Positions 34,169-48,123 are shown, numbered from the stretch's first letter. The stretch: 64,000 nt of DNA from Hedera helix (GCA_947179155.2 OX359286.1:13953913-14017912), one strand, 5' to 3'. Notes: a model not told the origin generated them from the letters alone. Made by a program: numbers and translations.

Positions 34169-34964
34169 TCTAACATACAGCACATACGCAGCTTATGCTT
34201 TCATATAAACTTTAACATGCCTTGACTGAATATAATTCTCCATTTAATATCACATATAACTCACATTCCAACAATTTATATCACATTGACACACAAAGTG
34301 TATAAATCATGTTCATAAATCGTAAACATAACGCATAATAGTTAGAAGGCTTGAAACTATTAGTTAAAGACTTCACATAACATCTATTACATAACAAATA
34401 ACACATAAGGGTTTAGAACTTGCCTTGAAACTGTTTTAGGGTTTCCCGGGAAATCGTTAAACGCCTACAAAAAGGGTTACGCGACCCCGAACGTTAGTTT
34501 ATCACATTTTCCTTTTGAATAAGTCTTAGAATAACTTAACTACACTATTTCCATAGGTGGAATCATTTCGTTAAGTGGCGAACTCAAAATTTTATTTTTT
34601 AGTGCTAGGATCCAAATGGTCCTTTAAAAAAATTCAGCTTCGACCTATTTTATTGCGATAGCCATAACTTTGTCATACGAAAACATTTTTGAGTGATTCT
34701 TGAGTCTAAATTGTTTAGAATTTCATGATCTACAACTTTCATTTAGGTGTCTAAGGCAGATTCAGAAATTAAATTTTCAGAAATTACCAAAAATATTCTG
34801 CTAGTATATTAAACTTAACTTTCTTTGATCCGATTGGTAAAACATGATACCTCAAGCATTAATTTGCTAAGATAACATGTTCTAACACTCCGTATCACTT
34901 CATAACATAAAAATAACAAAATCATAAACCTACTTATATAAGATTTTATGACTTTTTCTCAAGA

Positions 34965-35490
34965 ACACGAAGAACGAATCGAAGAACACGAAGAATAAAG
35001 TTTCATCGTTCTTCGTTTCGACTACTAAAACTTGATGCCACAAGCATTATTTTAGCAAGGCCATCATGTTTCCTCATCCCATAACACTAAATTACCAAAT
35101 CATAAACCTACTTATGTAGAAATTATGACTTTTGCTCAAGATCACACGAAGAACACGAAGAACGAAAAATCGTACATGGTAACGACTTATGTTCTTGAGC
35201 TTTTGGATTTCATACCTGAAATAATTTGAGCATTATAACTGCTTACATATGTGATTATAACACTTTATAATTGACAAAATTATAACGACGTGTTTACTTA
35301 ATTATAACAATTTATAATAATACTCCAGAACATACGAAGAACACGGAGAACGGATAAACCGTACATGGATACGACGTATGTTCTTGAACTTTAAACTATG
35401 AAATGAAATTTGACATAACAACGACTTGCTCAAGTCATAAGGAACACGGAGAACGAAAAATCGTACATGGCTACGACTTATGTTCTTGAG
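34965..35490 (-). repeat. Degenerate repeats with inverted ends
   Basis: Three units near 35108, 35325 and 35425 contain ACACGGAGAACG or ACACGAAGAACG, TCGTACATGG and CGACTTATGTTCTTGAGC; a preceding GCTCAAG mirrors the end of each. The other LTR has the same array near 41070-41600 with one shortened unit. Confidence 0.65.
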
Positions 35491-36936
35491 CCTCATCGAT
35501 AAAATAAAACTTTAAGCATAATAACGATTAAGAATCGTACCTTTTATTATTGCAAGCTTTAACTATTTCTTTGCAATCGATTCTTGTCTCACAAGAACTC
35601 TCTCTATATTTGCTCTTTAGCTTTCAAAAATGGTAAAGAACTAATGAACTTAAGCCTTCTATTTATAGGAAAACCAAGGGTCGGGGTAGTTTGGTCATTA
35701 GTTTAAAAGCTAAGGGCATTTTAGTCATTTCGCACATTATTTAATTAATAAAACTAGAATAATATCTAGATATTTTCCAAGCCAAGCTTCTAGAAGCTTC
35801 CCGAGCTGTTTTGTCATTATTTCTTCCGATTTCGGTATATCGGATAAATCGCGTGCGATTAATTTAAAATATTTCGCATTAGTAATATAAGTTTTAATTA
35901 CTTATACGTATTTTATTAATAAAATACATCATACAGTATTAATACGATGTCTCGTCTGACCCTCGAAGTTTTTCTTGAATTAATCTCGGATAACCTTCTG
36001 TGTATTTTTCTCAAATACACCTACCGGGCGACGCGATTGATAAATTTCTTTCATTCTAGACACTAATTATGATTGAATAATATAATTAGGTATTAATCTG
36101 ATAAATTTGATTATTCAAATTTAATGTTAACCTATCTCATGATCCGTTTGATGAAAACAATACGGATGAATTAGCAGTTAATTATATAACAGTCTGATTC
36201 CAACTAATTTGGTTATCTTCTACTGATTTAAAAATTTGATATTACTGAGTTTTGTTCCGAATGAACACTTTTCTGTAAAGTGAAAAGTCCAAAAGACTTG
36301 GCACGTTTTTCAGTGAATAGTGTTTTTGACGACCATTTCTCAGAAAATGGTTAGAAGACCAAAAAGTCAAAAATAATATTTATTTTTGTCTTTTCCCTAT
36401 TTCGTCTTAGTCCCGACACACTTTTCGAGAAAATCTTTTATTGCTTATTACGCACCGTTGTTGCATACAAACACTGTATCCATCAACGGTTTGATCAAAA
36501 ACGGAAAGCGTTTTCGTTTGAAGAGCGATTTACGTTTTATTTATGGAAAAATATCAGTGGCTCCCTGGTATCTATTCCCCGTATAAATGCTATATCGTGA
36601 AATAGAAAAAGTCCAAACGTTGAAAAGAACGTTCAAAAAGACGACAAACGTTTTCTCGTAAATCGTGTCTTTTTCGTCTTTTTCCCAAGAAAATTTTATT
36701 GATTCCCTGGCATCTAAACCTCATATTATCACTATGTCGTGAAATACAAGAAGTCCTACAGATGAAAGAAACGATCAAACGAATGAAAAACGTTTCTTCG
36801 TGAATAGTGCTTTTTACACGTTTTTCGAGAAAAACTTTTACTGACTATTACGTGTTTTTAAAGCGTGGGAAGGTTGAATCTTGAAACAGAATGTCAATTT
36901 AACCTTCACATTTTGCTCAAGGGCCTAGGTTATTTT

Positions 36937-36975
36937 CTAGGGTTTAGACCCTAGGGTTAGGGTTTAGGTTTTAAC
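36937..36975. repeat. Telomere-like stretch in LTR
   Basis: TAGGGTTTAG, ACCCTAGGGTTAGGGTTTAGG: interspersed TTTAGGG-type units and an internal palindrome CCCTAGGG. The same sequence is at about 43045-43080 in the other LTR. Confidence 0.6.
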
Positions 36976-37299
36976 TCTTTTTCCAATTTAGGTTTTTGCC
37001 CTAAATTGATTTCTGATTTTTAATAAGTGTTAAGGTTAACTACTTGAACCAAAACACAAAATCCTACACATAGATATTTTATACAGCACATTTAAAAGCT
37101 CAATTCAAGCTTTACTAATCACATAACACATAGTTTAGGTTAAAGAATTTAACCTCTTAGTTGTATACGATCGTAGTTTCGAGTCGTATATATTCTTTAA
37201 GATAGCTCAATGTATGCTTGAACAATCGATCTTGGCTTTTGAATTGATAACCTTGCTTAGATCTTGTTAGATCACTTTGAAAATATTTGGGATATTACA

Positions 37300-39339
37300 T
37301 TCAACCCAACTTACAGGAATTTCGTCCTCGAAATTAACTTTACAATTACTTTAGTCATTTAATATCATATTTATAAGTGCTATAAGTATTCAGGATATTA
37401 CATTCTCATCTTATTATCAGAATTTCGTCCTTAAAATTATAATATAATCATCTCCAATTTACTCTTCAATATGAATTTTCTAAATTCATCTTTTATTCAC
37501 ATTAAACCTCCAATACTTTGATTAGGTCTGAACAATGTTCACTTATCTCTACACATTTCCTTTCATAACTCTAGGTTTTAAACCTCTTTTCATACTCGAC
37601 ATTCAGTCTCATTCTTCCTTTATCTTGGATTCTTCTCACTTATACATCGGTCAATCAAGACCTTTACCTTATTCAAAAACTATGAATACTATATAACCCA
37701 TAATTTTTAAATCATCATCCGGACTGGAAAACCATATCTTGTGTAGCAAACAATTAAGATTGAGAACACTTCATACTTTGTGTAGCAATCAATTAAGATT
37801 GAGAACACCATACATTGTGTAACAATCAATTAAGATCGAGAACACACATACGTTGTACTTTAGGTAATCAGCCTGTCGTACCATATAAGACGCGGTTTAT
37901 TGCGTCTATCGAATTCCTACGTCCGTTCTTTTTTTCATAACCAAAGGTGTCTAGCCGAAACAATTGGCATTGACTCATATTTAAACCATTCAAACTTTTT
38001 GAAAAGCAATTTTATGACTGTATACCGCACCTTGCAAAGTGCGTTGATGACTCATCATGTATAATCTTCACACCAGGTTAAATGGGGTGTTGGTGAATAA
38101 ATCATTTTTATTCTTCACATTAAATCCGTCTAGCCAAAACAATTAGCATAGACATATGAATAACATAGCTAGTGAAGAACTAACAAAATTTTCCAGTTCA
38201 ACTAGTGAACCACTCTTTTCAAAGGCACATAAGTGCGAATATAATCATGAAGATCTAGCATAGCTAGAAGATTTTTGAAATACCCTCAATCCTCTATCTT
38301 TTCCATTATTCTCTAACCATAACACAAGTTTTGCAATTATATAGTAATATAGTAAACTGATTGGTTGTATTAAACCAAGTACAAACAAATATATTAGTTC
38401 CCCTTCTCATCAACACAGAATTGAAATGTCTCAGTGCACATTGATACTGCCAATATCGCACTTATAGACAAATCATAGCCGCATCTCACAAGTCGGTTCG
38501 ACTAACATATCATAGCCCAAGTCTATAACAAGGGTTCGTTCGCTCAGTAACTAACATACAAATATTTTTAAAACTATAGTTGTGACGTAATAACTACTAA
38601 CTAATCAATATACATATGAGAAAAGAATCACCTTCTCAAAATATATACAATGAAAAGTTGACACAAGATTTTAATTTACTTATCAATATAGCAAACTGAG
38701 TTATTCCTCCACCCAAGAACTAATGAATCAGTTCCCCGTCTCATCAACACTATCCTCAAATGATTTCATTCAGTGTGTAACCCGCTTTGAGAACACTGAC
38801 CATGAATCATTCATACCAACAGTGTAGTTAGATCGGTTCTCTGAAGCATATTAAACTCTTTCCCATACAAGAGAGTCGTCCTACTCAGTTTTACTAATAT
38901 GAGTTTTCAATTGAAATCCCTAATCGTTCTATAACTATCTTAGTCACTTTCTTCTCTTAATTCATTCCTTCATCATTTACATTCCTTATGAGTTTACTCA
39001 TCTCTTTTCTTAGGTATAATTACATAACATACCATACACACCATTTCATTTTTTTTGAAATAGTTTCACACAAAAACTAATAAGATTATTTATCTTATTG
39101 CTTGCTTTGAGAACTCTTTAAGAGTCCATTTATCTTCAGATATTCTCGTAAAGAGTTTATCTTTATTCATTATATTTCTTTTCACATAATAATTTTTATG
39201 TATTAAGATTTAATAAGATTTATGCATATCTTTTAAGTATATACGAACTCTTTCACAAGTCCATTTCTTTTTAATCCATCAGATTATACTCCAAGGTACT
39301 TGTTACCTCGAAACTATAATCCACTGCTCTGATACCAAC
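37300..39339 (-). other. Non-coding interior of the minus-strand element
   Basis: No protein domain is visible. Near the 3' LTR a second PPT/LTR-start-like junction lies at 37402. GTCTAGCC motifs occur at 37949 and 38129, and the region 37940-38160 matches, in reverse, 8221-8360 of the plus-strand non-coding element. GTTCCCC...CTCATCAACAC is repeated at 38399 and 38731. Confidence 0.75.
39326..39337 (-). promoter_or_regulatory. Primer-binding site (initiator Met tRNA)
   Basis: GCTCTGATACCA, which is TGGTATCAGAGC on the minus strand, two bases after the end of the 5' LTR. Confidence 0.9.
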
Positions 39340-42300
39340 TGTAACGCCCCCAAAATCCCCGCACTTTTACCGGCGGCAGACCTTGTGCGTTAGTTTCGTA
39401 CAACTATCGACTTAACCAATGATCCCATAATCATATTGGTTGAATTAGTCATATTTTAGACTATACATTAAAAAAATTTCTTAACTTTGTCGATCTTAAC
39501 TTGATCTCAGTTTCATAAGTATACAAGTATTAACTTGTATTTCATCCGTATAAATGGATAAAACCATATATAACGGTCTAATTTTAACCTTAGGATTTAA
39601 ATATTCTATAACTTTACATGTTCCAACATCCACGGCATTAAATCATTAGGACGGCTCTTGGGAACAGAGAATCTCGCGGTGAATGTTTGTATCTTCACCC
39701 GTGATAAATGTTTGCATATTTATCCGTGACAAATGGTTGTATCTTTGTCCGGTGCAAAAATCTCTTTCCGTACAGAACATTACCCAACTAGTTAAAACCC
39801 TCATTCGAAACATATTTGTTTATAGTGATATCTCTTCATATCAATAATCCTACTTATATGGTATTCAGAATAGTAATAACGAGTTATACCTGAGTCCGAG
39901 GAACCTTAACAATGGATTTGACCAGTCAACATCGCTTAGTCCTGTCTCGGATGTACAACACTCACAAGTTATTTACCGATCCTCATCCAGATAAGTAGAT
40001 CATTATCAATACTATGTTAAGTCTTAACAATTCTAGGTTATATCAAAATAAAGACATAACAACATTCTGATGATAATAATTTATATCATTCATTCAATAT
40101 TCAGTTACATGTTTGTTTGTTCGTATTACAACAGTCGTTATGACTTATACAAATACAAGTAATAAACATGAAAACCTAATCTACGCTTCATCTTTACGTT
40201 CATGATCTTCTTAACGTTCATCTTTAATCTGCAAATAAGGTTTTATTCGCAAGAATGAGCACGACGACTCAGCAAGTCTAACATACAGCACATACGCAGC
40301 TTATGCTTTCATATAAAATTTAACATGCCTTGACTGAATATAATTCTCCATTTAATATCACATATAACTCACATTCCAACAATTTATATCACATTGACAC
40401 ACAAAGTGTATAAATCATGTTCATAAATCGTAAACATAACGCATAATAGTTAGAAGGCTTGAAACTATTAGTTAAAGACTTCACATAACATCTATTACAT
40501 AACAAATAACACATAAGGGTTTAGAACTTGCCTTGAAACTGTTTTAGGGTTTCCCGGGAAATCGTTAAACGCCTACAAAAAGGGTTACGCGACCCCGAAC
40601 GTTAGTTTATCACATTTTCCTTTTGAATAAGTCTTAGAATAACTTAACTAGACTATTTCCATAGGTGGAATCATTTCGTTAAGTGGCGAACTCAAAATTT
40701 TATTTTTTAGTGCTAGGATCCGAATGGTCCTTTAAAAAAATTCAGCTTCGACCTATTTTATTGCGATAGCCATAACTTTGTCATACGAAAACATTTTTGA
40801 GTGATTCTTGAGTCTAAATTGCTTAGAATTTCATGATCTACAACTTTCATTTAGGTGTCTAAGGAAGATTCAGAAATTAAATTTTCGGAAATTACCAAAA
40901 ATATTCTGCTAGTATATTAAACTTAACTTTCTTTGATCCGATTGGTAAAACATGATACCTCAAGCATTAATTTGCTAAGATAACATGTTCTAACACTCCG
41001 TATCACTTCATAACATAAAAATAAAAAAATCATAAACCTACTTATATAAGATTTTATGACTTTTTCTCAAGAACACGAAGAACGAATCGAAGAACACGAA
41101 GAACACGAAGAACAAAGTTTCATCGTTCTTCGTTTCGACTACTAAAACTTGATGCCACAAGCATTATTTTAGCAAGGCCATCATGTTTCCTCATCCCATA
41201 ACACTAAATTACCAAATCATAAACCTACTTATGTAGAAATTATGACTTTTGCTCAAGATCACACGAAGAACGAAAAATCGTACATGGTAACGACTTATGT
41301 TCTTGAGCTTTTGGATTTCATACCTGAAATAATTTGAGCATTATAACTGCTTACATATGTGATTATAACACTTTATAATTGACAAAATTATAACGACGTG
41401 TTTACTTAATTATAACAATTTATAATAATACTCCAGAACATACGAAGAACACGGAGAACGGATAAACCGTACATGGATACGACGTATGTTCTTGAACTTT
41501 AAACTATGAAATGAAATTTGACATAACAACGACTTGCTCAAGTAATAAGGAACACGGAGAACGAAAAATCGTACATGGCTACGACTTATGTTCTTGAGCC
41601 TCATCGATAAAATAAAACTTTAAGCATAATAACGATTAAGAATCGTACCTTTTATTATTGCAAGCTTTAACTATTTCTTTGCAATCGATTCTTGTCTCAC
41701 AAGAACTCTCTCTATATTTGTTCTTTAGCTTTCAAAAATGGTAAAGAACTAATGAACTTAAGCCTTCTATTTATAGGAAAACCAAGGGTCGGGGTAGTTT
41801 GGTCATTAGTTTAAAAGCTAAGGGCATTTTAGTCATTTCGTACATTATTTAATTAATAAAACTAGAATAATATCTAGATATTTTCCAAGCCAAGCTTCTA
41901 GAAGCTTCCCGAGCTGTTTTATCATTATTTCTTCCGATTTCGGTATATCGGATAAATCGCGTGCGATTAATTTAAAATATTTCGCATTAGTAATATAAGT
42001 TTTAATTACTTATACATATTTTATTAATAAAATACATCATACAGTATTAATACGATGTCTCGTCTGACCATCGAAGTTTTTCTTGAATTAATCTCGGATA
42101 ACCTTCCGTGTATTTTTCTCAAATACACCTACCGGGCGACGCGATTGATAAATTTCTTTCATTCTAGACACTAATTATGATTGAATAATATAATTAGGTA
42201 TTAATCTGATAAATTTGATTATTCAAATTTAATGTTAACCTATCTCATGATCCGTTTGATGAAAACAATACGGATGAATTAGCAGTTAATTATATAACAG

Positions 42301-43407
42301 TCTGATTCCAACTAATTTGGTTATCTTCTACTGATTTAAAATTTTGATATTACTGAGTTTTGTTCCGAATGAACACTTTTCTGTAAAGTGAAAAGTCCAA
42401 AAGACTTGGCACGTTTTTCGGTGAATAGTGTTTTTGACGACCATTTCTCAGAAAATGGTTAGAGGACCAAAAAGTCAAAAATAATATTTATTTTTGTCTT
42501 TTCCCTATTTCGTCTTATTCTCGACACACTTTTCGAGAAAATCTTTTATTGCTTATTACGCACCGGTGTTGCATACAAACACTGTATCCATCAACGGTTT
42601 GATCAAAAACGGAAATCGTTTTCGTTTGAAAAGCGATTTACGTTTTATTTATGGAAAAATATCAGTGGCTCCCTGGTATCTATTCCCCGTATAAATGCTA
42701 TATCGTGAAATAGAAAAAGTCCAAACGTTGAAAAGAACGTTCAAAAAGACGACAAACGTTTTCTCGTAAATCGTGTCTTTTTCGTCTTTTTCCCAAGAAA
42801 ATTTTATTGATTCCCTGGCATCTAAACCTCATATTATCACTATGTCGTGAAATACAAGAAGTCCTACAGATGAAAGAAACGATCAAACGAATGAAAAACG
42901 TTTCTTCGTGAATAGTGCTTTTTACACGTTTTTCGAGAAAAACTTTTACTGACTATTACGTGTTTTTAAAGCGCGGGAAGGTTGAATCTTGAAACAGAAT
43001 GTCAATTTAACATTCACATTTTGCTCAAGGACCTAGGTTATTTTCTAGGGTTTAGACCCTAGGGTTAGGGTTTAGGTTTTAACTCTTTTTCCAATTTAGG
43101 TTTTTGCCCTAAATTGATTTCTGATTTTTAATAAGTGTTAAGGTTAACTACTTGAACCAAAACACAAAATCCTACACATAGATATTTCATACAACACATT
43201 TAAAAGCTCAATTCAAGCTTTACTAATCACATAACACATAGTTTAGGTTAAAGAATTTAACCTCTTAGTTGTATACGATCGTAGTTTCGAGTCGTATATA
43301 TTCTTTAAGATAGCTCAAGGTAAGCTTGAACAATCGATCTTGGCTTTTGAATTGACAACCTTGCTTAGATCTTGTTAGATCACTTTGAAAATATTTGGGA
43401 TATTACA
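39340..43407 (-). repeat. 5' LTR of the minus-strand element
   Basis: 4,068 bases, near-identical to 33228-37299. Differences include a 4-base loss near 39491 and a shortened repeat unit near 41265. The donor is at about 41648. Confidence 0.9.
40229..40276 (-). promoter_or_regulatory. LTR acceptor module
   Basis: Exact copy of the module at 34121-34168. Confidence 0.6.
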
Positions 43408-43412
43408 ACAAA

Positions 43413-43975
43413 GACATATACAATAATTATTAGCCATAAAAATGAAAGGGTTTGAGAAAAGAAAACATTTTAACTTTGTTCTAGTGGCTCTCCTTCTTCT
43501 AGATAAGAAATGTATGTAGGAATCCACTTTGATTATTCTCTAACAACCTTCTTGGTGATCTCTCTATTGTAGCTCTCTAGAACTTTTGTTCTCTCAAGAA
43601 ACTCTCTCTTCAACATTTAGTAAAATGAAGCAAATGAACTAACAAACTCTAGCAACTCCTTCCTCTCTTCTATTTATAGACATATCTCATCATCTTAAAA
43701 CCTATACATACATAATATATATATATATATATATATATATAGATTTCTCTCAACTCATCTTATTATCTTATCTTTTAAGCTCATCTATGCTAGATTTTAG
43801 GGATTTTATCTTACACAAGGACGAGGTTTAGTAAGAGTTGGTAAAAGTTGGTGAACAACTTGTACTCAAGGAAGACGATCAAGTAAACAAAAGCTAACAC
43901 TCCATCCCTAGTGGGGCCCCCTCTTAACCGGCCAAATGGCCTCTTTATTCCCCATTTTTACTTTATTTTTCCTAC

Positions 43976-44025
<50 letters not shown>

Positions 44026-44587
44026 ACACCAATACATTTATATAATACTAATATAGACATGCCTTTGACCAACATGTTGACCATATTTGAATTTTCAAAA
44101 TGGGTCAAAGATTGGGCTACTAGTTTATTTGAATTTGGGCTCAAATTAATTACATCATTAATTAAATTCAAGTTGGGCTAGCATTTAATTAGATCATGGA
44201 TTACTAGTTTAATTTTATTGAACCTAAATTAATAATTTCTTTGGACTAAACATATAATCCAATTAGGCTTGTCTCATTAATTCATTTGGGCTTCTTGGTT
44301 GGGTTATTTTACAAAACACCAACACATTAATCATACATCATGCTTGGGCTTGTTAAATTCAATTCATGGACTAGTCCACTAATATTGAATTAAATTACTT
44401 AAACTCTTCTTGGATCAAATTAATAATCCCATTACCTTGTTACATTATTAGATTAATAAATATACACACACATATGAATATTCATTCAATCACATAAGTG
44501 CATAATTAATGGACACAAAATTTAATTTCATTGATAATTAGTTCTTAATTCTAATTACAATGTGACATAAATTTCATGGTCATTACA
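43413..44587 (-). mobile_element. Promoter half of an old minus-strand LTR
   Basis: On the minus strand it starts TGTAATGACCATGAAATTT at 44587, like the Tekay-like LTR start TGTAATGACCACGAATTTC. It has a TATA box (minus strand of TATTTATAG near 43672) followed by a purine-rich leader. The nested element interrupts it after 43412. It contains a CA microsatellite (43978-44028). Confidence 0.7.
43978..44028. repeat. CA microsatellite
   Basis: About 24 AC units with one T interruption. Frames across it are compositional. Confidence 0.95.
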
Positions 44588-45662
44588 TTCTCTCCCTTAT
44601 AAAAATTTTGTCCCCTTATAAATTCAAGGTTACTAAAAAAGATTTGGGTAATTATTTCTCATATTTTCTTTAAGTTTTCACATAGCTTATTCAGCGTTGT
44701 GGTTTCTCCAAAACACTTTGACAGAATATATAACCTTACTTCTTAAAGTTTACCCTTTTCTATCTAATATTTGGACATGAATTTCTTCATAAGATAAGTC
44801 TTTCTCAACTTGAATCGGCTCATAAGATGTGACATGCTTATAATCAAGCATGTATGGCCTCAACACTGACACGTGAAACACATTTTGAATATGTTCCACT
44901 TCAAAAGGTAAATCTACCTTGTATGCCACTTCACCACTTTCTTTAATATTTCAAATGGTCCTACGAGCCTCAGGCTTAATTTTCCTTTCTTCCTAAATCT
45001 GATCTTCCCTTTCTAGGGAGACACTTTTAAAAACACAAAACTTTCTACTTCAAAATCTCTTTTCTGACAATGCAAATTAATATACTTCTTTTGTCGGTCT
45101 TGAGCTGCTACTAAACGAGCTCTTATAATTCTAATAATATCTACCGTCTACTAAACCAATTTCGACTCCAATAGTCAATGTTCTCCTACTTCATCCCAAC
45201 ACAGAGGTGTTCTATATTTTCTTCCATACAGTGCTTCATATGGCGGCATGCCTATACTTACGTGATAACTGTCATTATACGTAAACTCTACTAAAGGTAG
45301 ATGGTCATCCCAACTGTCTTTGAAATCCACCACACATGCTCCGAGCATGTCTTCTGATGTCTAAATTGATCCCTCACTCTGTCCATCAGTCTGCGGATGA
45401 TACGTGGTACTCAACCTTAACTGTGTTCCCATTCTTTCTTGAAGACTCCTTCAAAAGTTTGACGTGAAGCGCGGATCTCTATCAGACACAATTGATACCG
45501 GTACTCCATGTCTTGAAACTATCTCTTTAGTGTAAAACTTGGCTAACTGATCTGAATTAAACCTAATGTTGATTGACAAAAAGTACGCTGAGTTTGTTAG
45601 TCGATCTACAATTACCCATATAGCGTCATAACCTTTATGTGTTGTTGGAAGTTCAACTATAA
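44588..45662 (-). pseudogene. Decayed Tekay-type integrase and chromodomain
   Basis: The minus strand encodes the C-terminal half of a gypsy integrase. Visible are GYDAIWVIVDRLT, then SRHGVPVSIVSDRDPRFTS with the second catalytic Asp, TTYHPQTDGQSE with the Glu, GMPPYEALYGRKYRTPLCWDE, a GPFEILKK GPY/F motif, HNVF/HVSVLRPY-like sequence, and part of a chromodomain-like tail (VQILDRK, VFWRNHN). At least six stops break it. It lacks RT and the first catalytic Asp region, because the LTR at 45668 begins there. Next to the LTR start at 44587 is a PPT-like GGGAGAGAA. It is a close relative of the element at 55774. Confidence 0.85.
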
Positions 45663-48074
45663 TGATATGTAATTTGGAATAAATATTGTAAATATTATAA
45701 TAAATAATGAAGTTAGATTTTTATAATGTGACAAATTATGAACTATTTTATTTTAGTATAATAGTTAAGCTTAGTACAATTAATTTGGAGTAAAGAGAAT
45801 TTGAAATGGATTAAAAATGAGCGAAAAAGAATTTACCAAGTATAAAAGTCTAGGATTTTTGAGAATTGTCCAAAGTATCATTGATAACTTAAGAAATGAC
45901 CTTGGTGTCCTAGTTGTGTTTAATGTCTATTATATCCTAACTTGGTAATGAGAATTGACTTGGTTGCCCTTAACTATGCATGGTTTAAGTTACCCAAGTA
46001 TGGTTCAGTGTTGGAGTTATATATACAACTTATGTATGTATATATGTTGCAAGTATTAGCTAGGTAATTCATTTTACTTCCTAATTTGCCTAAGTGTTGA
46101 GAGTTCTTCATAGAGAGAAAGAAGAAGAAGATAGGGTTGTCTTGAAAGCTTGAGAGATTGCAAGGAAAGTGTTCAAGAGAAGTAAAATTAGCAACCAAAG
46201 TGGATCATGCTTCTTTAAGGAGCTTTATAGCAAGAAAAAGAAGAGCTCAAAGAAGGTTTAAAAGTGTTTTTGTCTTAAAACTCTTCATCTATGTGTTTAA
46301 ATTTAAGAACATGTGCGATGCATATATTTATGGTTGAAAGTGTGAGTTATGTGTTATATGAGTGATTCATGAGGAAACTATAAGTGTTAGGGTAATATTA
46401 TAAAGGTGATAGGTGTATGCATGCATGTATTTATGGCTAGAAAGTATGGTTGAAGAAGATTATATACTATGTGTTGGTAGTTTTGGTGGAACCCTAGATT
46501 AAAGGGATGGACATGTTAGAAACATGTGTATTTACTTGCTAGATGGCATAATAGGTTCTTTAAATGATGAAAAACATGACTTGTATGTGAAAATATAACA
46601 TGAAGCAATTTTGACCATGTAAACCAATTAAAAGTTGGTAGTATGTGTTAGAAGGTGCATATAGATGTTATATGAACATACAAAGTTAGTAAATAAGCTT
46701 GCGATAATGTATATGGTGTATGGAGTTTAAGAACTCAAGTATGAGTTTTTAGGATAAATTTTGTTAAGTTGACAAAATCCTGCAAAATGATTATTTTTGG
46801 TCATTTTGAGTAATTAATGGTGAAATAAAGTTGACTAACTACGTGTTATGTAAATATACGTCCGCTTCGATTTGGTGGTCATTTGGGTGTTTATGGCGAT
46901 AAAAGTAAATTTTAGGCATTTAAAAATGTTTGTCGGAACCTAAAATAGAAAAGTTGAAAACTAATGTCATTTGGAAACTTAATTGATTTTTGAAAGCTTG
47001 GGCAAGTCATATATATGTGTTATGCATGTTAAATCATGTGTTGGAATATAGAAATGCAATGTATGGCCAAAAATAACATGAGAAAAGTTTGGGAAAAATC
47101 TGAAAACTAGTGTATGCAGTCGACTTCGGGGCGAGATGTTTTGTTCTAAACACTGCGCCGGGGTGCAGTTAACAGAAAGCTTCTCACTAGGGGCGAGATG
47201 TTCCCCGCCAGAGCGCAGTGTCCTGGTTTTTGAAAAGAAAAAAAAAACAAAATGAAGTGTGTTGATCTTATATGATAGAGATATATATAGTAAACCCTAA
47301 ATTGATAAAAATGATCAATATGATAGGTATTAAAGTATGAACGAGCAACGTGTTATATGTTAAGTTAAATGTAAAAGGTAAATGGTGACTTGTATGTTAA
47401 GGTAAAACATATAAATGTTTGTAAGTAATGCATGGATCAACATCATGGTTATATAGGTTATAAACATGATAAGATATTAATGGTAAAAGTAAACGAGGAC
47501 AAAAGCAAGTGTTATATTCAAACTCTCTTTTGCAGCTCATTTGGCAGTTATATATGTTATGTATTATTGTAAGTCATTTCTTTTAAGTTCATTTATTATT
47601 GAACTGTTTTGAGAAAGGTAGATGCCATTCATATCTGGTTAGACATATGTAATAATTCATTTGGAATTCAGAAATTCTTTGTTATGTCCTCCAATCCATA
47701 TTGTTGTGGTGCGGAATCTATGAAAATACTGTAATAGAACAACACTTATAAAAAGGGAATAAAATGTAAAGAATGATAGAAATCCTATGGCGTGGTTGTG
47801 TCGTTAGATAGTTATGTTGTGCACAATATAAAGTACGATAGACTGATCAACTAGAGTACACATCTGAAATGAAATATAGTATTATAATTGAATTGAGCAG
47901 TATCAGTTTTTACGATTGATATTGATCTTAACGAGTTCTTGGTCTTGTGACTATACAGCCAAAAAAGTTATGTTATGTTTTCAAGCTTCTTTATAGAATT
48001 GTTTTACTGTTAAAATTCATTGTTAAAGTATCCTTTCATTACTTTGAGATACTATGATGTTTCTTGTTTATATA

Positions 48075-48123
48075 CTTGCTGAGCTATTTAAATGCTCACC
48101 CTTGCCTAAACATAATATTTCAG
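48075..48123 (+). promoter_or_regulatory. LTR acceptor module
   Basis: 49 bases from CTTGCTGAGCTATTTAAATG to AATATTTCAG, with CCTAAAC as a branch-point-like site. Confidence 0.6.

Larger units (their letters stand above)
33228..37299 (-). repeat. 3' LTR of the minus-strand element
   Basis: 4,072 bases. It contains a TATA box (minus strand, ATTTATA at 35661-35667), a strong donor AAAAG|GTACGA at 35540, and the acceptor module 34121-34168, implying a 1.42-kb intron. It also has repeated ACGAAGAACACGAAGAAC runs (34965-35490), roughly 145-base direct repeats (36551-36860) and a telomere-like stretch (36937-36975). Paired open frames in the two LTRs are simply duplicated LTR sequence. Confidence 0.9.
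33228..43407 (-). mobile_element. Non-autonomous LTR retrotransposon, minus strand, complete
   Basis: Two near-identical LTRs (33228-37299 and 39340-43407, about 4.07 kb each) flank 2,040 non-coding bases. A perfect ACAAA duplication flanks the element (33223-33227, 43408-43412). On the minus strand the LTRs read TGTAATATCCC...GGGGGCGTTACA, and an initiator-Met primer-binding site follows the right-hand (5') LTR. The interior has no gag or pol. The few differences between LTRs suggest a fairly recent insertion. It sits within an older LTR on the same strand. Confidence 0.9.

Noticed and set aside
35302..36778. Three frames repeated identically at 41410-42886
   Set aside because: Conservation is explained by the two LTR copies of one recent insertion, not by selection.
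43908..44181. Frames containing poly-Cys/Val or poly-Thr/His
   Set aside because: They read the CA microsatellite.
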